Source of the DNA: Conexibacter sp. CPCC 205762
GTDB lineage: Bacteria > Actinomycetota > Thermoleophilia > Solirubrobacterales > Solirubrobacteraceae
Direction: 5' to 3'
Assembly (NCBI RefSeq): GCF_030646155.1
Contig: NZ_JAUTDN010000023.1
Location: 1-64,000 of the forward strand
DNA: 64,000 nucleotides
This document shows positions 17,100 to 26,245 of this stretch, one piece after another. Below the pieces are notes generated by a model. That model saw nothing but the letters and a program-made list of their open reading frames with translations. It was not told where the DNA came from and searched no databases. The position numbers were made by a program, and so were the translations under genes. Every line of letters starts with the position of its first letter. Position 1 is the first letter of the stretch.

Positions 17100-18341
17100 A
17101 TGAGTGAACCGCCCCGTCATCGCGCCGGCGAGCCCGGCTTCCGGCGCGCCGCGGTCGCCCTCTTCGCCGCCGGCCTCGCGACCTTCGCGCTGCTGTACTC
17201 GCCGCAGGGGCTGCTGCCGCTGCTGTCGGAGCGGTTCGACGTGACGCCGGCCGCCGCCGCGCTCGTGCTGGCGGTGACGACGGCCGCGCTCGGGCTCTCG
17301 CTCGTGCCGGCCGGCTGGCTCGCCGACACCTACGGCCGCACGCGCGTGATGGGCTGGTCGCTGCTCGTCTCGGCGCTGCTCGGGGTCGCCTGCGCCGCCG
17401 CGCCGAGCTTCGCCACGCTGCTGCTGTTGCGGACGCTGCAGGGAATCGCGCTGGCAGGGTTGCCGGCGGTCGCGATGGCCTATCTGGCGGAGGAGATCCA
17501 CGGCTCCTCGCTCGGCCTCTCGATCGGGCTCTACATCGGCGGCAACGCGATCGGCGGCATGTCCGGCCGGGTCCTCTCCGGCGTCTTCGCCGACACGGGC
17601 GGCTGGCGGCTCGCGTTCGCCGGCGTCGGTGCGCTCGCGCTCGTGTGCGCGTTCGTCTCGATCAAGCTGCTGCCGGCCTCCCGCCACTTCCATTCGCGGC
17701 CGTTCAAGCCGGCGCGGCTGGTGCGCGGGATGCGCGTCCACCTGACCGAGCCCGGCCTGCTGCGGCTCGACGCCGTCGGCGCGCTGCTGATGGCGACCTT
17801 CGCCGCCGTCTACAACGGCCTCACCTTCCGCCTCGAGGACGCGCCCTACGGCTTGAGCCACGCGGCCGTCGCGGCGATCTTCCTCGTCTACCCGATCGGC
17901 TCGTTCAGCTCCGCCTGGGCCGGCCGCCTCGCCGACCGGATCGGCCGTCGCCCGGTGCTGCCGCTGGCGATCGCGCTCGCCGGCGTCGGCCTCGCGCTGA
18001 CCGGCGCCTCCTCGCTGCCGCTGATCGTGCTCGGCGTCGCGACGCTGACCGCCGGCTTCTTCGCCGGTCACTCGGTCGCCTCCTCGTGGGTCGGCCGCCG
18101 CGGCAGCCGCTCCGCCGGCTCGGCCGCGCAGGCGTCGGCGTTCTACCTGTTCGCCTACTACGCCGGCTCCTCGCTCGGCGGCGTCGCCGCCGGGGCCGCC
18201 TGGAGCGGCGGCCACTGGACGGCGGTGATGGGCGTCGGCGCGGTCCTGCTGACCGGCGCGCTGCTGATGTCGCTGCGCCTGCGCCGCACGCCGCCGCTGG
18301 CCGAGCCGGCGGCGGCGCCCGCGGTCGCTGTCGCGGCCTGA
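17100..18341 (+). CDS. MFS transporter, YnfM-like
   Basis: The 413-residue product has about twelve transmembrane helices in two halves, the MFS loop motif GWLADTYGRTRVMG between TM2 and TM3 and its repeat GRLADRIGRRPVLP in the second half. GLYIGGNAIGGMSGR in TM5 resembles the YnfM/NepI-type exporters. A substrate cannot be read from the sequence. It is divergent from a LysR regulator and ends four bases before the convergent mscL stop. Confidence 0.9.
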   Translation: MSEPPRHRAGEPGFRRAAVALFAAGLATFALLYSPQGLLPLLSERFDVTPAAAALVLAVTTAALGLSLVPAGWLADTYGRTRVMGWSLLVSALLGVACAAAPSFATLLLLRTLQGIALAGLPAVAMAYLAEEIHGSSLGLSIGLYIGGNAIGGMSGRVLSGVFADTGGWRLAFAGVGALALVCAFVSIKLLPASRHFHSRPFKPARLVRGMRVHLTEPGLLRLDAVGALLMATFAAVYNGLTFRLEDAPYGLSHAAVAAIFLVYPIGSFSSAWAGRLADRIGRRPVLPLAIALAGVGLALTGASSLPLIVLGVATLTAGFFAGHSVASSWVGRRGSRSAGSAAQASAFYLFAYYAGSSLGGVAAGAAWSGGHWTAVMGVGAVLLTGALLMSLRLRRTPPLAEPAAAPAVAVAA

Positions 18342-18345
18342 GCCG

Positions 18346-18771
18346 CTACGCCTGGACGGGCGCCGGCGGCGTCGCCGGGCCGATCACCGACGTGCAGTAC
18401 ATGCAGCGGTTCGCGTCGGTCGGGATCAGCGAGAGGCACTCGGGGCAGGCGCGCACGTTCGTGTCGCCCTCGGCCTCCGGCTTCTTCAGCAGCCGCTCCA
18501 GCGGCAGCACGACGAGGAGGTAGATCGCGGCCGCGAGGATCAGGAACGAGATCACCGCGTTGATGAAGTGGCCGTAGGCGAACTTGCTGTCGTTGATCGT
18601 GAAGCTGAGGTCGCCGAAGTCCGGCTGGCCGCCGATCGCGGCGATGATCGGGGTGATGAAGTCGGACACGAGCGCGGTCACGACCGCCCCGAACGCGGCG
18701 CCCATCACGACCGCCACCGCGAGGTCGATGACGTTGCCGCGCGATATGAACTCCTTGAAGCCCTTCAGCAC
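18346..18771 (-). CDS. mscL: Large-conductance mechanosensitive channel MscL with C-terminal zinc ribbon
   Basis: MscL opens under membrane tension and releases solutes on osmotic downshock. The start is GTG at 18771: GGGAGG lies six bases upstream, and the protein then begins VLKGFKEFISRGNVIDLAV, the family N terminus. The frame is open further upstream but without similarity, and would overlap dacB. Two transmembrane helices follow (VAVVMGAAFGAVV; ISFLILAAAIYLL). After the usual helical end it has CPECLSLIPTDANRCMYC, a CxxC-x11-CxxC zinc ribbon absent from E. coli and M. tuberculosis MscL. Product ~141 residues. Confidence 0.95.
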   Translation of the reverse strand: MLKGFKEFISRGNVIDLAVAVVMGAAFGAVVTALVSDFITPIIAAIGGQPDFGDLSFTINDSKFAYGHFINAVISFLILAAAIYLLVVLPLERLLKKPEAEGDTNVRACPECLSLIPTDANRCMYCTSVIGPATPPAPVQA

Positions 18772-18808
18772 TGCGTGCCTCCCGTCTGGAACTGGACGGG
18801 GGACGAAG

Positions 18809-20146
18809 CTAGCGCTCGACGCGGACTGCACCGGCGACCGAGCCGCTCGGCGCGCCGGTCGTCGTTCTGCCCGGGCTCGTCGCGGGCGCTCTGGCGGCCG
18901 GCTTGGAGGCGCGGATCGCGCCGCCCGGCTTCTGCCGCGCGAGCAGCTGCACGATGCGGTCCTCGGCGGCCTTCGCGTAGTAGGTGCTGACGCTGTTGAA
19001 CATCAGCGAGAACGCGATCGTGTGGCCGTTGCTCGTCGTGCAGTAGCCGGCCAGGCCCGAGACGTTGGAGAGCGTGCCGGTCTTCGCCTGGCAGCGGTCC
19101 TGCGCGACCGTGCCGCGCATCCGCTTCGCGAGCGTGCCGCTGCGGCCGGCGACCGGCATCCCGGAGCGGAAGCCCTGCTGCTCGCGGAGGCCGTCGAGCA
19201 GTGTCACGACCTGCCGCGGCGAGGTCGCGTCGGCGCGTGAGAGCCCGGAGCCGTCGGCGATCCGCGGGCTGATGTCGAAGCGCTGCAGCGTCTGCCTGAC
19301 GACGCTCGTGCCGGCGGTCGTCGAGCCGCTGCCGCCGGACTGGGCGCCGACGACCTTCAGCAGCTGCTCGGCGAAGAGGTTGTCGGACGGGACGAGCGTC
19401 AGCTTCACCAGCCGCGACAGCGGCGGCGAGGCGACGTAGGCCAGCTCCTCGGCGGCCTCCGGCGCGGTCCCGAGCGCGGCCGCTCTGGCGACCGGCACGC
19501 CCGCTCTCTTCAGCGCCGCCGTCAGCTGCTGGGCGGCGAACTGCGCCGGCTGCCTGGCGAGCGCGCTGCCGTTCTCCTTCGCCAGCCCGCGGTTGTAGAG
19601 CAGGGCGGACAGCGGGCCGCCGATCCAGACGTCGAAGCCCCAGTTGGTCGAAGGGCCGCCGCGGCGCAGGTCGAACCTCGACTCGTCGCCGTAGACGCGG
19701 CCGGTGACGCGCGTGATGCCGGCGTCGGCGACCGCCTGCGCGAGCGCGTCGACGCTCGTGCCCTTGGCGCCGTCGTACTGGGTGAAGGTCGAGCTGCCGA
19801 AGGTCGGGTCGCCGCTGCCGCGCAGGTAGAGGTCGCCTCTCCAGACGCCGCCGCCGGTCAGCGTGCCGCGGCCGAGCACCTGCGTGTCGAGCGTCGCGTC
19901 GGCGCCGAGCTGCAGCAGCGCGGTCGCGCTCGTGTAGAGCTTTTCGACCGAGGCCGGTATGCGTGGCGTGTCGGCGCGCACCGACGCGAGCACGCGGCCG
20001 GTCGAGACGTCCATCACGTAGGCGCCGTTGGCACCGCCTCCACGCGCCAGCTCGCGCGAGATCGATCCGTCCAGCGGGGCGGCGCCGGCAGACGCGGCGG
20101 GGACGGCGAGACCGAGGGCGGTGGCGAGCAGAGCGAGACGGCGCAT
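18809..20146 (-). CDS. dacB: D-alanyl-D-alanine carboxypeptidase/endopeptidase (PBP4/DacB, peptidase S13)
   Basis: This exported enzyme trims or cleaves peptidoglycan cross-bridges. The 445-residue product has a signal peptide (residues 1-~22, ending AASAGA), the active-site motif Ser66-x-x-Lys69 (PASVEKLYTSA), the S13 motif SDN in LVPSDNLFAEQLL and the KTG motif in QAKTGTLSNVSGLAGY. A C-terminal Ala/Pro/Thr-rich tail of ~30 residues follows the domain. The gene is upstream of mscL on the same strand and divergent from a patatin gene. Confidence 0.95.
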   Translation of the reverse strand: MRRLALLATALGLAVPAASAGAAPLDGSISRELARGGGANGAYVMDVSTGRVLASVRADTPRIPASVEKLYTSATALLQLGADATLDTQVLGRGTLTGGGVWRGDLYLRGSGDPTFGSSTFTQYDGAKGTSVDALAQAVADAGITRVTGRVYGDESRFDLRRGGPSTNWGFDVWIGGPLSALLYNRGLAKENGSALARQPAQFAAQQLTAALKRAGVPVARAAALGTAPEAAEELAYVASPPLSRLVKLTLVPSDNLFAEQLLKVVGAQSGGSGSTTAGTSVVRQTLQRFDISPRIADGSGLSRADATSPRQVVTLLDGLREQQGFRSGMPVAGRSGTLAKRMRGTVAQDRCQAKTGTLSNVSGLAGYCTTSNGHTIAFSLMFNSVSTYYAKAAEDRIVQLLARQKPGGAIRASKPAARAPATSPGRTTTGAPSGSVAGAVRVER

Positions 20147-20242
20147 GACTTCTCAGAACAGGCTTCGCGGGGGAAAGTCGCGCTCCTGCGCGGACGCGAC
20201 CGGTTTCGCCTGCGGAACGTCGCCGTACACTATGGGACAGAT

Positions 20243-21472
20243 ATGGGCAGCGTGGTCAGACTGGAAACAGCCAGAGCGGCGAGAACGACGCGCAGACGGC
20301 CGGCGAGGCCGTCGAAGACGGCGCTGGTGCTGGGCGGCGGCGGCTTCACCGGCGCCGTCTACGAGATCGGCGCGCTGCGCGCGCTCGATCTGCTGTCGGT
20401 CAACAGGTCGGTGACCGACTTCGACGTCTACGTCGGCACCAGCGCCGGCTCCTTCGTCGCCGCGATGACGGCGAACGGGATCACGCCCGAGGAGATGATG
20501 CGCGTCGTCAACAGACAGGTGCCGACGCCGTTTCCCGACATCGACCTCAGAACGGTCCTGTCGCTGAACGCGCGCGAGCTGCTGTCCGCCGCCGTCGCCT
20601 TCCCGTTCCGCGCCGCCCGGCTGACCGCGCGGACGCTCGGCCAGCTCGGCCAGGTCTCCGCGCTCGACGTCGTGCTCGGGCTGGCCGAGGGGATGCCGTC
20701 CGGCCTCTACTCCGGCGGCGGGATCGAGGGCTACGTCCGCAGGGTGCTCGACGACGCCGACCGCAGCGACGACTTCCGCGCGCTCGCGCACGAGCTGTAT
20801 CTGACCGCGACCGACCTCGACACCGCCGAGCGGGTCGTCTTCGGCCGCGACGGCTTCGACGACGTGCCGATCTCGACCGCCGTGCGCGCCTCGACGGCGC
20901 TGCCGATGGTCTACAAGCCGGTCAAGGTCGGCGGCCGCGAGCTGGTCGACGGCGGGATCGTCTCGACCACCAACCTCGACATCGCGGTCGAGGCCGGCGC
21001 GAGATTCCTCGTCGTCGTCAACCCGCTCGTGCCGTACGTGCGCTCCTCCGACGACGAGCCGCGGATCTCCGAGATGGGCTTCCCGCAGGTCGGCTACCAG
21101 ACCTTCAAGCTGATCGCCCACAACCGCCTGCACGAGATGAAGCGGCAGTGGGAGCAGCGCTACCCGGGCGTCGACATCATCCTGATCGAGCCCGACGCGG
21201 GCGACGAGCTGATGTTCCGCACGAGCGTGATGGACTACCGCTCGCGCGTCGCGATCGCCCGCCACGGCTTCCGCTCGGTGACGGTGAAGCTGTCGGAGGA
21301 CTACGGCAGGCTGCGCCGCGTCGCCGCCCGCCACGGGATCCAGATCTCGGCGACGCGCGTCAACAAGGTCGTCAAGCACTTCGCCGCCTCCGAGGCCGAC
21401 GAGCCGGCCCGCTGGCGCGCGATCCTCGAGCAGACCAGAAGCACGCTGCTGCGGCAGTCGGCCGGCGACTAG
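20243..21472 (+). CDS. Patatin-like phospholipase
   Basis: Patatin-family enzymes are Ser-Asp dyad lipid acyl hydrolases. In the 409-residue product the glycine-rich oxyanion loop LGGGGFTGAVYEIG is at residues 30-43, the nucleophile Ser67 is in GTSAGS, and the dyad Asp236 is in VDGGIVS. There is no signal peptide, so it probably acts at the inner membrane face. A TACACT -10-like box at 20226-20231 sits just upstream of the ATG. It ends convergently with an aminotransferase gene, the two stops sharing CTAG. Confidence 0.9.
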   Translation: MGSVVRLETARAARTTRRRPARPSKTALVLGGGGFTGAVYEIGALRALDLLSVNRSVTDFDVYVGTSAGSFVAAMTANGITPEEMMRVVNRQVPTPFPDIDLRTVLSLNARELLSAAVAFPFRAARLTARTLGQLGQVSALDVVLGLAEGMPSGLYSGGGIEGYVRRVLDDADRSDDFRALAHELYLTATDLDTAERVVFGRDGFDDVPISTAVRASTALPMVYKPVKVGGRELVDGGIVSTTNLDIAVEAGARFLVVVNPLVPYVRSSDDEPRISEMGFPQVGYQTFKLIAHNRLHEMKRQWEQRYPGVDIILIEPDAGDELMFRTSVMDYRSRVAIARHGFRSVTVKLSEDYGRLRRVAARHGIQISATRVNKVVKHFAASEADEPARWRAILEQTRSTLLRQSAGD

Positions 21473-22575
21473 AAGGCGGTCCGCGCCGCCTGCACGAGGC
21501 GGTCGAGGTGGGCGCTGGACTGGATCGTCGCGCGCACGTGCTCGTCGTCGCCGACGCTGGAGCCCGGCATCACGATCGCGCCGCCGCGGCGCAGGCGGGC
21601 GGTGAGCTCCTGGTCGCTGAGGCCGGGGGAGCGCAGCCAGAAGAAGTTCGTCTCGGTCGGCGGCGCGTCGAGCGGCAGCTCGTGCAGCGCCTCCTCCATC
21701 CGCGTCCGCTCGGTCAGGACCGCTGTGCGCCGCTGCAGCAGCTGCGGGTCGCAGACGCGGATCGCCTCCAGCACGCCCGCCTGCACCGGCACGCCGACGC
21801 CCAGCTCGGGCGCCAGCTGCGCGACCAGCTGCTCGGAGCCGGCGCCGCCGAAGACGTAGCCGCAGCGGAGGCCGCCGAGGCCGTAGATCTTCGAGAAGGA
21901 GCGGAACACGAGCAGTCGCGGATGATCGTCCAGCAGCGCCAGCGAGGCGGCGGCGGCGCGCTCGTCGGCGACGAAGTCGACCAGCGCCTCGTCGAGCAGC
22001 AGCGAGACGTGCTCCGGCAGCGCGTCGAGCAGCTCCCGCAGCCGCTGCGGCGGGATGTAGGCGCCGGTCGGGTCGTTCGGGTTGCAGAGCGCGATCGCGC
22101 GCGTTCGCGGCGTGATCGCGGCCAGCAGCCGCTCCGGGTCATGCCCGCCCGGCACCGGCACCGCCTGCGCGCCGGCGCGCTGCGCCATCAGCGGGTAGAG
22201 GCCGTAGGAGGGCCACGGGATCAGCAGCTCCTCGCCCGGCTTGACGAGCGCACGGGTCGCGGAGGAGAGCAGCTGCGCGGCGCCGTTGCCGACCGCGATC
22301 CGCGCCGACTCGATGCCGTTGCGGCGGCTGAGCGCGCGGCGGACCTCCTCGGCGGTCGGGTCGGGCGCGAGGTTGAGCGTGCCGCGCGAGGCGAAGGTGA
22401 CGGCGGCGACGACGTCGGGATGCGGCAGCTCGTGCCAGGTCGTCTGCGACAGGTCGACCGCCTCGACCTTCGCAAGCGCCTTGCGGCGCGCCTCCGCCGA
22501 GCGCTCCTTCAGCTCCTCGGTGACCTCTTCGTCGGTCATCCCGGCGAACTGCTTGTAGTACCCCCGCAGGCCCAT
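21469..22575 (-). CDS. Class I/II aminotransferase, histidinol-phosphate aminotransferase-like
   Basis: This PLP enzyme is of fold type I. The 368-residue product shows GNGAAQLLSSATRALVKPGE, NPNDPTGAYIPP (carboxylate-site Asn), a Tyr/Asp pair region LLLDEALVDF and the Schiff-base Lys in SFSKIYGLGGLRCGY. The overall pattern is that of HisC and CobD-like enzymes, but no histidine genes are nearby and the substrate is open. It is the last gene of a - strand group behind a membrane protein and an acyl-CoA ligase. Confidence 0.85.
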   Translation of the reverse strand: MGLRGYYKQFAGMTDEEVTEELKERSAEARRKALAKVEAVDLSQTTWHELPHPDVVAAVTFASRGTLNLAPDPTAEEVRRALSRRNGIESARIAVGNGAAQLLSSATRALVKPGEELLIPWPSYGLYPLMAQRAGAQAVPVPGGHDPERLLAAITPRTRAIALCNPNDPTGAYIPPQRLRELLDALPEHVSLLLDEALVDFVADERAAAASLALLDDHPRLLVFRSFSKIYGLGGLRCGYVFGGAGSEQLVAQLAPELGVGVPVQAGVLEAIRVCDPQLLQRRTAVLTERTRMEEALHELPLDAPPTETNFFWLRSPGLSDQELTARLRRGGAIVMPGSSVGDDEHVRATIQSSAHLDRLVQAARTAF

Positions 22576-22588
22576 CGCGGCGATCCGG

Positions 22589-23068
22589 TCAGAAGCCCAT
22601 GTTGCCGGCGCCGGACAGCTGCGCGCCGCTGAAGCCGAACAGCCAGACGAAGAAGATCGGCGCGCCGATCGCGCAGCAGATCATGAAGATCCTGCCGATC
22701 ACGCCCTGGCGCTGGTCCTTGCCGGCGGCGCGGCGGACGAGGATCCATGCCAGGTCGAGCCGCTTGAGCGCCATCAGGCCGAGCAGCAGGCCGCCGATCA
22801 GCGTGCCGAAGGAGGCGAACAGGCCGACGCCGATGCTGTCGGTCAGATGCTGCAGGCGGCCGCCGACGAACAGGCACAGCAGCGGCAGCGGACCCCAGAA
22901 GCAGAGGTTGATCAGCACCATCAGGAACAGCAGGAAGGCGGCGAAGGCACCGTCGGCGCGGCGGCGCGCCTCGCCGGCCGTCTCCGGCAGCTCTCTGTAC
23001 TTGGTGGGTCTCGTCCCGGGGCGGCGTGTGATGAACAGGCCGCCGGTATCGCTCGGATCCGTGCGCAT
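22589..23068 (-). CDS. Unrecognised small membrane protein
   Basis: The 159-residue product is not recognised. It has a charged N terminus of about 40 residues and then four hydrophobic helices (AAFLLFLMVLINLCFWG; LPLLCLFVGG; GVGLFASFGTLIGGLLLG; IFMICCAIGAPIFFVWLFG). It lies between an acyl-CoA ligase gene (23 bases) and an aminotransferase gene (13 bases) on the same strand, so it is probably co-transcribed. No catalytic motif is visible. Confidence 0.7.
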   Translation of the reverse strand: MRTDPSDTGGLFITRRPGTRPTKYRELPETAGEARRRADGAFAAFLLFLMVLINLCFWGPLPLLCLFVGGRLQHLTDSIGVGLFASFGTLIGGLLLGLMALKRLDLAWILVRRAAGKDQRQGVIGRIFMICCAIGAPIFFVWLFGFSGAQLSGAGNMGF

Positions 23069-23091
23069 CTCTCTCAGATGAGGTTACGCGT

Positions 23092-24912
23092 TCATTCGTC
23101 GTAGAGCGAATCGAACTGCGCCCGGTACTTCTCGTTGACGACCGCGCGCTTGACCTTCAGGGTCGGCGTCAGCTCGCCGGTCTCCTGCGACAGGTCGTGC
23201 GGGAGGACGAGGAACTTCTTCACCTGCTCGACCTGCGCGTACTTCGCGTTGGCGGCGTCGAGGTCGGCCTGGATCAGCTCCAGCACGCGCGGTTCGCGCG
23301 CCAGCTCCGCGATGTCGTGCGGCAGGCCCTCCTGCTGCTGCGCCCACGGCACGACGACCTCGGCGTCGAGCGTCAGCAGCAGCACGGGGAAGGGGCGCCG
23401 GTCGCCGTGCATGACCGCCTGCGAGATCCAGCGCGACTGCTTCATGTCGTTCTCGATGTTCGCGGGCGTCAGGTTCTTGCCGCCGGCCGTGATGATGATG
23501 TCCTTCTTGCGGCCGGTGATCGAGAGGAAGCCGTCGGCGTCGAGCGAGCCGAGGTCGCCGGTGTGGAGCCAGCCGCCCTCGACGACGCCGAAGGCCGCGT
23601 CGTCGCGCTTGTGGTAGCCGGCGAAGATGTTGGCGCCCTTGACGAGGATCTCGCCGTCCTCGGCGATTCTCAGCTCGACGCCCGGGAACGGCTTGCCGAC
23701 GGTGCCGAACTTGTGCTCCTCGGCCGACTGGAAGGTCGCCGCCGTCGAGGTCTCGGTCATGCCGTAGCCCTCGAACACCGGCACGCCGCAGGCGTAGAAG
23801 AACTCGAGGATCTCTCTCGCGATCGGCGCCGCGCCGGAGACCGCTTGGCGGACGCGGCCGCCGAAGGCGCCGCGGACCTTGCTGAACAGCTCCTCCTCGG
23901 CTCTGTCGAACGCCTGCTGGAGGTCGGGCGGGACCTCCTGGCCGCTCAGCTGGAGGTGACGGACGGTGACGCCGACGCTCGACGCGGCGGCGATCTGCTC
24001 CTTCGGGTAGTTGCCCGTCACGAGCGTGTAGATCTTCTCGAAGATGCGCGGGACCGACGGCAGGTTGGTCGGGTGGACCTCGTTCAGCTCGACGACGATC
24101 TGGAGCGGGTCGTTGGACCAGTACGCGATCGCCGCGCCGACGTCGAACGACAGCAGCTGGATCAGCAGCGCGTAGGAGTGCGCGAGCGGCAGGTAGAGGT
24201 AGGTCAGCTCCTCCTCGAGCATGCCGTTGCCCTGCTCGACCATGCTCAGCATCGCGCGGTAGTTGCCGTGTGTGAGGACGCATCCCTTCGGCGGGCCGGT
24301 CGTGCCGGAGGTGTAGATGAAGGTGTACGGGTCCGCGGGGCTGACCTGTGCGTAGCGCTGGGCCAGCTCGTCGCGGTCGCGCGCCGCGCCGCGGGCGCGC
24401 AGGTCGTCGAGCGTGAGGGTGCCGCCGGCGGCGTCGAGGCGGCCCGGGTCGACGTCGGCCGGGTCGAGCACGATCACGTGGCGCAGGTGCGGCAGTCTGT
24501 CGCGGATCTGCTCGATCTTCGCCAGCTCGCCCGCGTTCTCGGCGAAGACCGCGACGGCGTCGGAGTCGGACAGGACCCACTCGCACTCCTGCGGCGAGTT
24601 GGTCTGATAGATCGGCACGACGACGGTCCCGGCCTGGGTCGCGCCGAAGTCGGCGTAGGTCCACTCCGGGCGCGTCCGCGCGAGGATCGAGACGCGCTCG
24701 CCGGGCTCGATCCCGAGGTCGATCAGGCCGAGCCCGATCTCGTCGGCGATCGTGCCGACCTCGGCGAAGGTGACGTCGGTCCAGGCGCCGTCGCGCTTGA
24801 CCTTGACGGCGACGCGGTCGCCGTAGCGCGCGACCGCGAGCGACAGCAGGTCGGCGATCGTCTGCGAGCCGGTCGATGCCTCGGCGGCGCTGTGCGTGGC
24901 GCTGGCCTCCAT
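23092..24912 (-). CDS. Long-chain acyl-CoA synthetase (AMP-forming), FadD15-like
   Basis: This enzyme activates fatty acids to acyl-CoA through an acyl-adenylate. The 606-residue product has the AMP-binding motif YTSGTTGPPKGCVLTHGN (residues ~190-207), YGMTETS near the middle, the hinge TGDLGSLDADGFL and the C-terminal catalytic region around ITGRKKDIIITAGGKN. Family length and the WISQAVMHGDRRPF stretch fit the long-chain FadD15/FAA type. AGGAGGAGAGG lies just before the ATG. It heads an apparent operon with the membrane protein and aminotransferase genes. Confidence 0.92.
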   Translation of the reverse strand: MEASATHSAAEASTGSQTIADLLSLAVARYGDRVAVKVKRDGAWTDVTFAEVGTIADEIGLGLIDLGIEPGERVSILARTRPEWTYADFGATQAGTVVVPIYQTNSPQECEWVLSDSDAVAVFAENAGELAKIEQIRDRLPHLRHVIVLDPADVDPGRLDAAGGTLTLDDLRARGAARDRDELAQRYAQVSPADPYTFIYTSGTTGPPKGCVLTHGNYRAMLSMVEQGNGMLEEELTYLYLPLAHSYALLIQLLSFDVGAAIAYWSNDPLQIVVELNEVHPTNLPSVPRIFEKIYTLVTGNYPKEQIAAASSVGVTVRHLQLSGQEVPPDLQQAFDRAEEELFSKVRGAFGGRVRQAVSGAAPIAREILEFFYACGVPVFEGYGMTETSTAATFQSAEEHKFGTVGKPFPGVELRIAEDGEILVKGANIFAGYHKRDDAAFGVVEGGWLHTGDLGSLDADGFLSITGRKKDIIITAGGKNLTPANIENDMKQSRWISQAVMHGDRRPFPVLLLTLDAEVVVPWAQQQEGLPHDIAELAREPRVLELIQADLDAANAKYAQVEQVKKFLVLPHDLSQETGELTPTLKVKRAVVNEKYRAQFDSLYDE

Positions 24913-25069
24913 CGGTCCTCTCCTCCTGCCGGTTCTGGTGCGGAACTGGGGCGAGGACGATTCTATGCCGGTGTTCTGAGCCGCGCGCGGGTTCCTGGCC
25001 GTGTGGCCAATCCCGGCCGTGCGGGCGGCGCGCGGCGATGGCGCGCCGAGCCGCCGGCGGGTGTGCGAC

Positions 25070-25258
25070 CTATCCGGTCGCCAGCGGTGTGGGCGAGGCG
25101 GTGACTTGGTACTGCTCGTCGAGGCTGGCGGAGAAGAGCGTTCTGTCGATGCGCCCGTTGTAGATGGGGACGCCCATCTCCAGGCACTTCATGATCACGT
25201 CCCGCCGGTCCAGGCCGGCTTCGCGTGCGAGCTCCGTGGGCGTCAGATGATTTGCCAT
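25070..25258 (-). CDS. Small HTH-like protein resembling the IF2 N-terminal domain
   Basis: From the ATG at 25258 the product has 62 residues. LTPTELAREAGLDRRDVIMK is followed by CLEMGVPIYNGRIDRTLF, a pattern close to the IF2_N helical module (A/LSELAKELGV ... LLKELGV). A good promoter lies directly upstream, so the gene is probably expressed alone. A frame extension to 25354 crosses that promoter and is not counted. Function is unknown; nucleic-acid binding is inference from the module. Confidence 0.7.
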   Translation of the reverse strand: MANHLTPTELAREAGLDRRDVIMKCLEMGVPIYNGRIDRTLFSASLDEQYQVTASPTPLATG

Positions 25259-25294
25259 CGGTCCGAGGACCTCCCGTGTGGATGCCGTTGCTCG

Positions 25295-25323
25295 GTTATA
25301 CCTCCGCCGGGGGACGGCACCAA
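25295..25323 (-). promoter_or_regulatory. Promoter of the small IF2_N-like gene
   Basis: Read on the - strand, TTGGTG (25318-25323) and TATAAC (25295-25300) are separated by exactly 17 bases. Predicted transcription start is near 25288, giving a ~30-base leader with GGGAGG before the ATG at 25258. Confidence 0.6.
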
Positions 25324-25354
25324 ACCTGCGTGTCCGAACGGCCGAGGTTGGCAC

Positions 25355-26128
25355 CTAGACGGGGTTTGGCAGGTCGACGAAGCGGTGATCCACGCCGAAT
25401 CGCTCCGCGACGAGCTCGCCGATCCGCCGGATTCCGAACGTCTCGGTCGCGTAGTGGCCGGCCGCGATGAAGTGGATGTAGTTCTCGCGCGCCTGCGCCA
25501 TCACGTGCTCCTTCGGCTCGCCGGTCAGGAACGCGTCGAGGCCCAGGTCGATCGCCTCGTTGAGGTCGTTGGCCGCCGAGCCGGAGACGATCCCCAGCTT
25601 GCGCACGTAGGCGGGGCCGGCGTCGAAGACGAGCGGGTCGCGGTCGGTCAGCGTCGCGACGCGCGCGAACAGCTCCGCGGCCGCGATGCCGTCGGCGCCG
25701 TGGTCGTCGAAGTGGGCGATCGTGCCGATCATCGCGCCCCTGTGGCTGAACGCCGGCTCGATCACGTCGGCGCCGAGGCCGGCCGCGATCAGCGCGTTGT
25801 TGCCGACCTCGGGATGGCCGTCGAGCGGCAGGTGGTAGGCGGCGAGGCCGATGTCGTTGCCGAGCAGCGTTCTCAGCCGCTTCGCGTGCGCCGCGCCGAT
25901 CCGCCGCGGCTCGAAGCCCCACAGGATCCCGTGGTGGGCGATCACCAGCTGCGCCTCCTCGGCGAGCGCGCGCTCGAACAGCTCGAGCTGCGCGGAGACG
26001 CCGGTGACGATCTTCGAGACGTTGATCGCGCCGGGGACCTGCAGCCCGTTCGGGCCCATGTCGCGGTAGCGGTCGATCTGGAGCAGGTCGTCGAGGTAGG
26101 CGACGATCTCGGCAGCGGGGGCGGACAT
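25355..26128 (-). CDS. NIF3-family dinuclear metal protein (GTP cyclohydrolase I type 2 homologue)
   Basis: NIF3/YbgI proteins hold two metals in a toroid; their biochemical role is poorly settled. The 257-residue product has the metal motifs IAHHGILWG (~residues 60-70), HLPLDGHPEVGNN, and AAGHYATETFG near the C terminus. The ATG at 26128 is chosen because the family begins about there; the upstream frame runs towards tRNA-Pro. It is divergent from tRNA-Pro. The ATG lacks a clear Shine-Dalgarno sequence. Confidence 0.9.
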   Translation of the reverse strand: MSAPAAEIVAYLDDLLQIDRYRDMGPNGLQVPGAINVSKIVTGVSAQLELFERALAEEAQLVIAHHGILWGFEPRRIGAAHAKRLRTLLGNDIGLAAYHLPLDGHPEVGNNALIAAGLGADVIEPAFSHRGAMIGTIAHFDDHGADGIAAAELFARVATLTDRDPLVFDAGPAYVRKLGIVSGSAANDLNEAIDLGLDAFLTGEPKEHVMAQARENYIHFIAAGHYATETFGIRRIGELVAERFGVDHRFVDLPNPV

Positions 26129-26245
26129 GGGGGGGAACGTAGCGCGCGCCGCGGGCGCGCGCGAGGCGGCTCTCGGTCCCGGGCGGGCGGTGGGGTCGGC
26201 GAGCGCTCGCGGGCGCCGCTGTGGAATACTCCCTTGGGTAGTCAT

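Noticed and set aside
18772-18831. A longer MscL start at 18831
   Set aside because: It would overlap the dacB end and add non-family residues, whereas the GTG at 18771 has GGGAGG six bases upstream and matches the family N terminus.
25259-25354. N-terminal extension of the IF2_N-like protein
   Set aside because: The extension crosses the TTGGTG-N17-TATAAC promoter and lacks similarity to the module.
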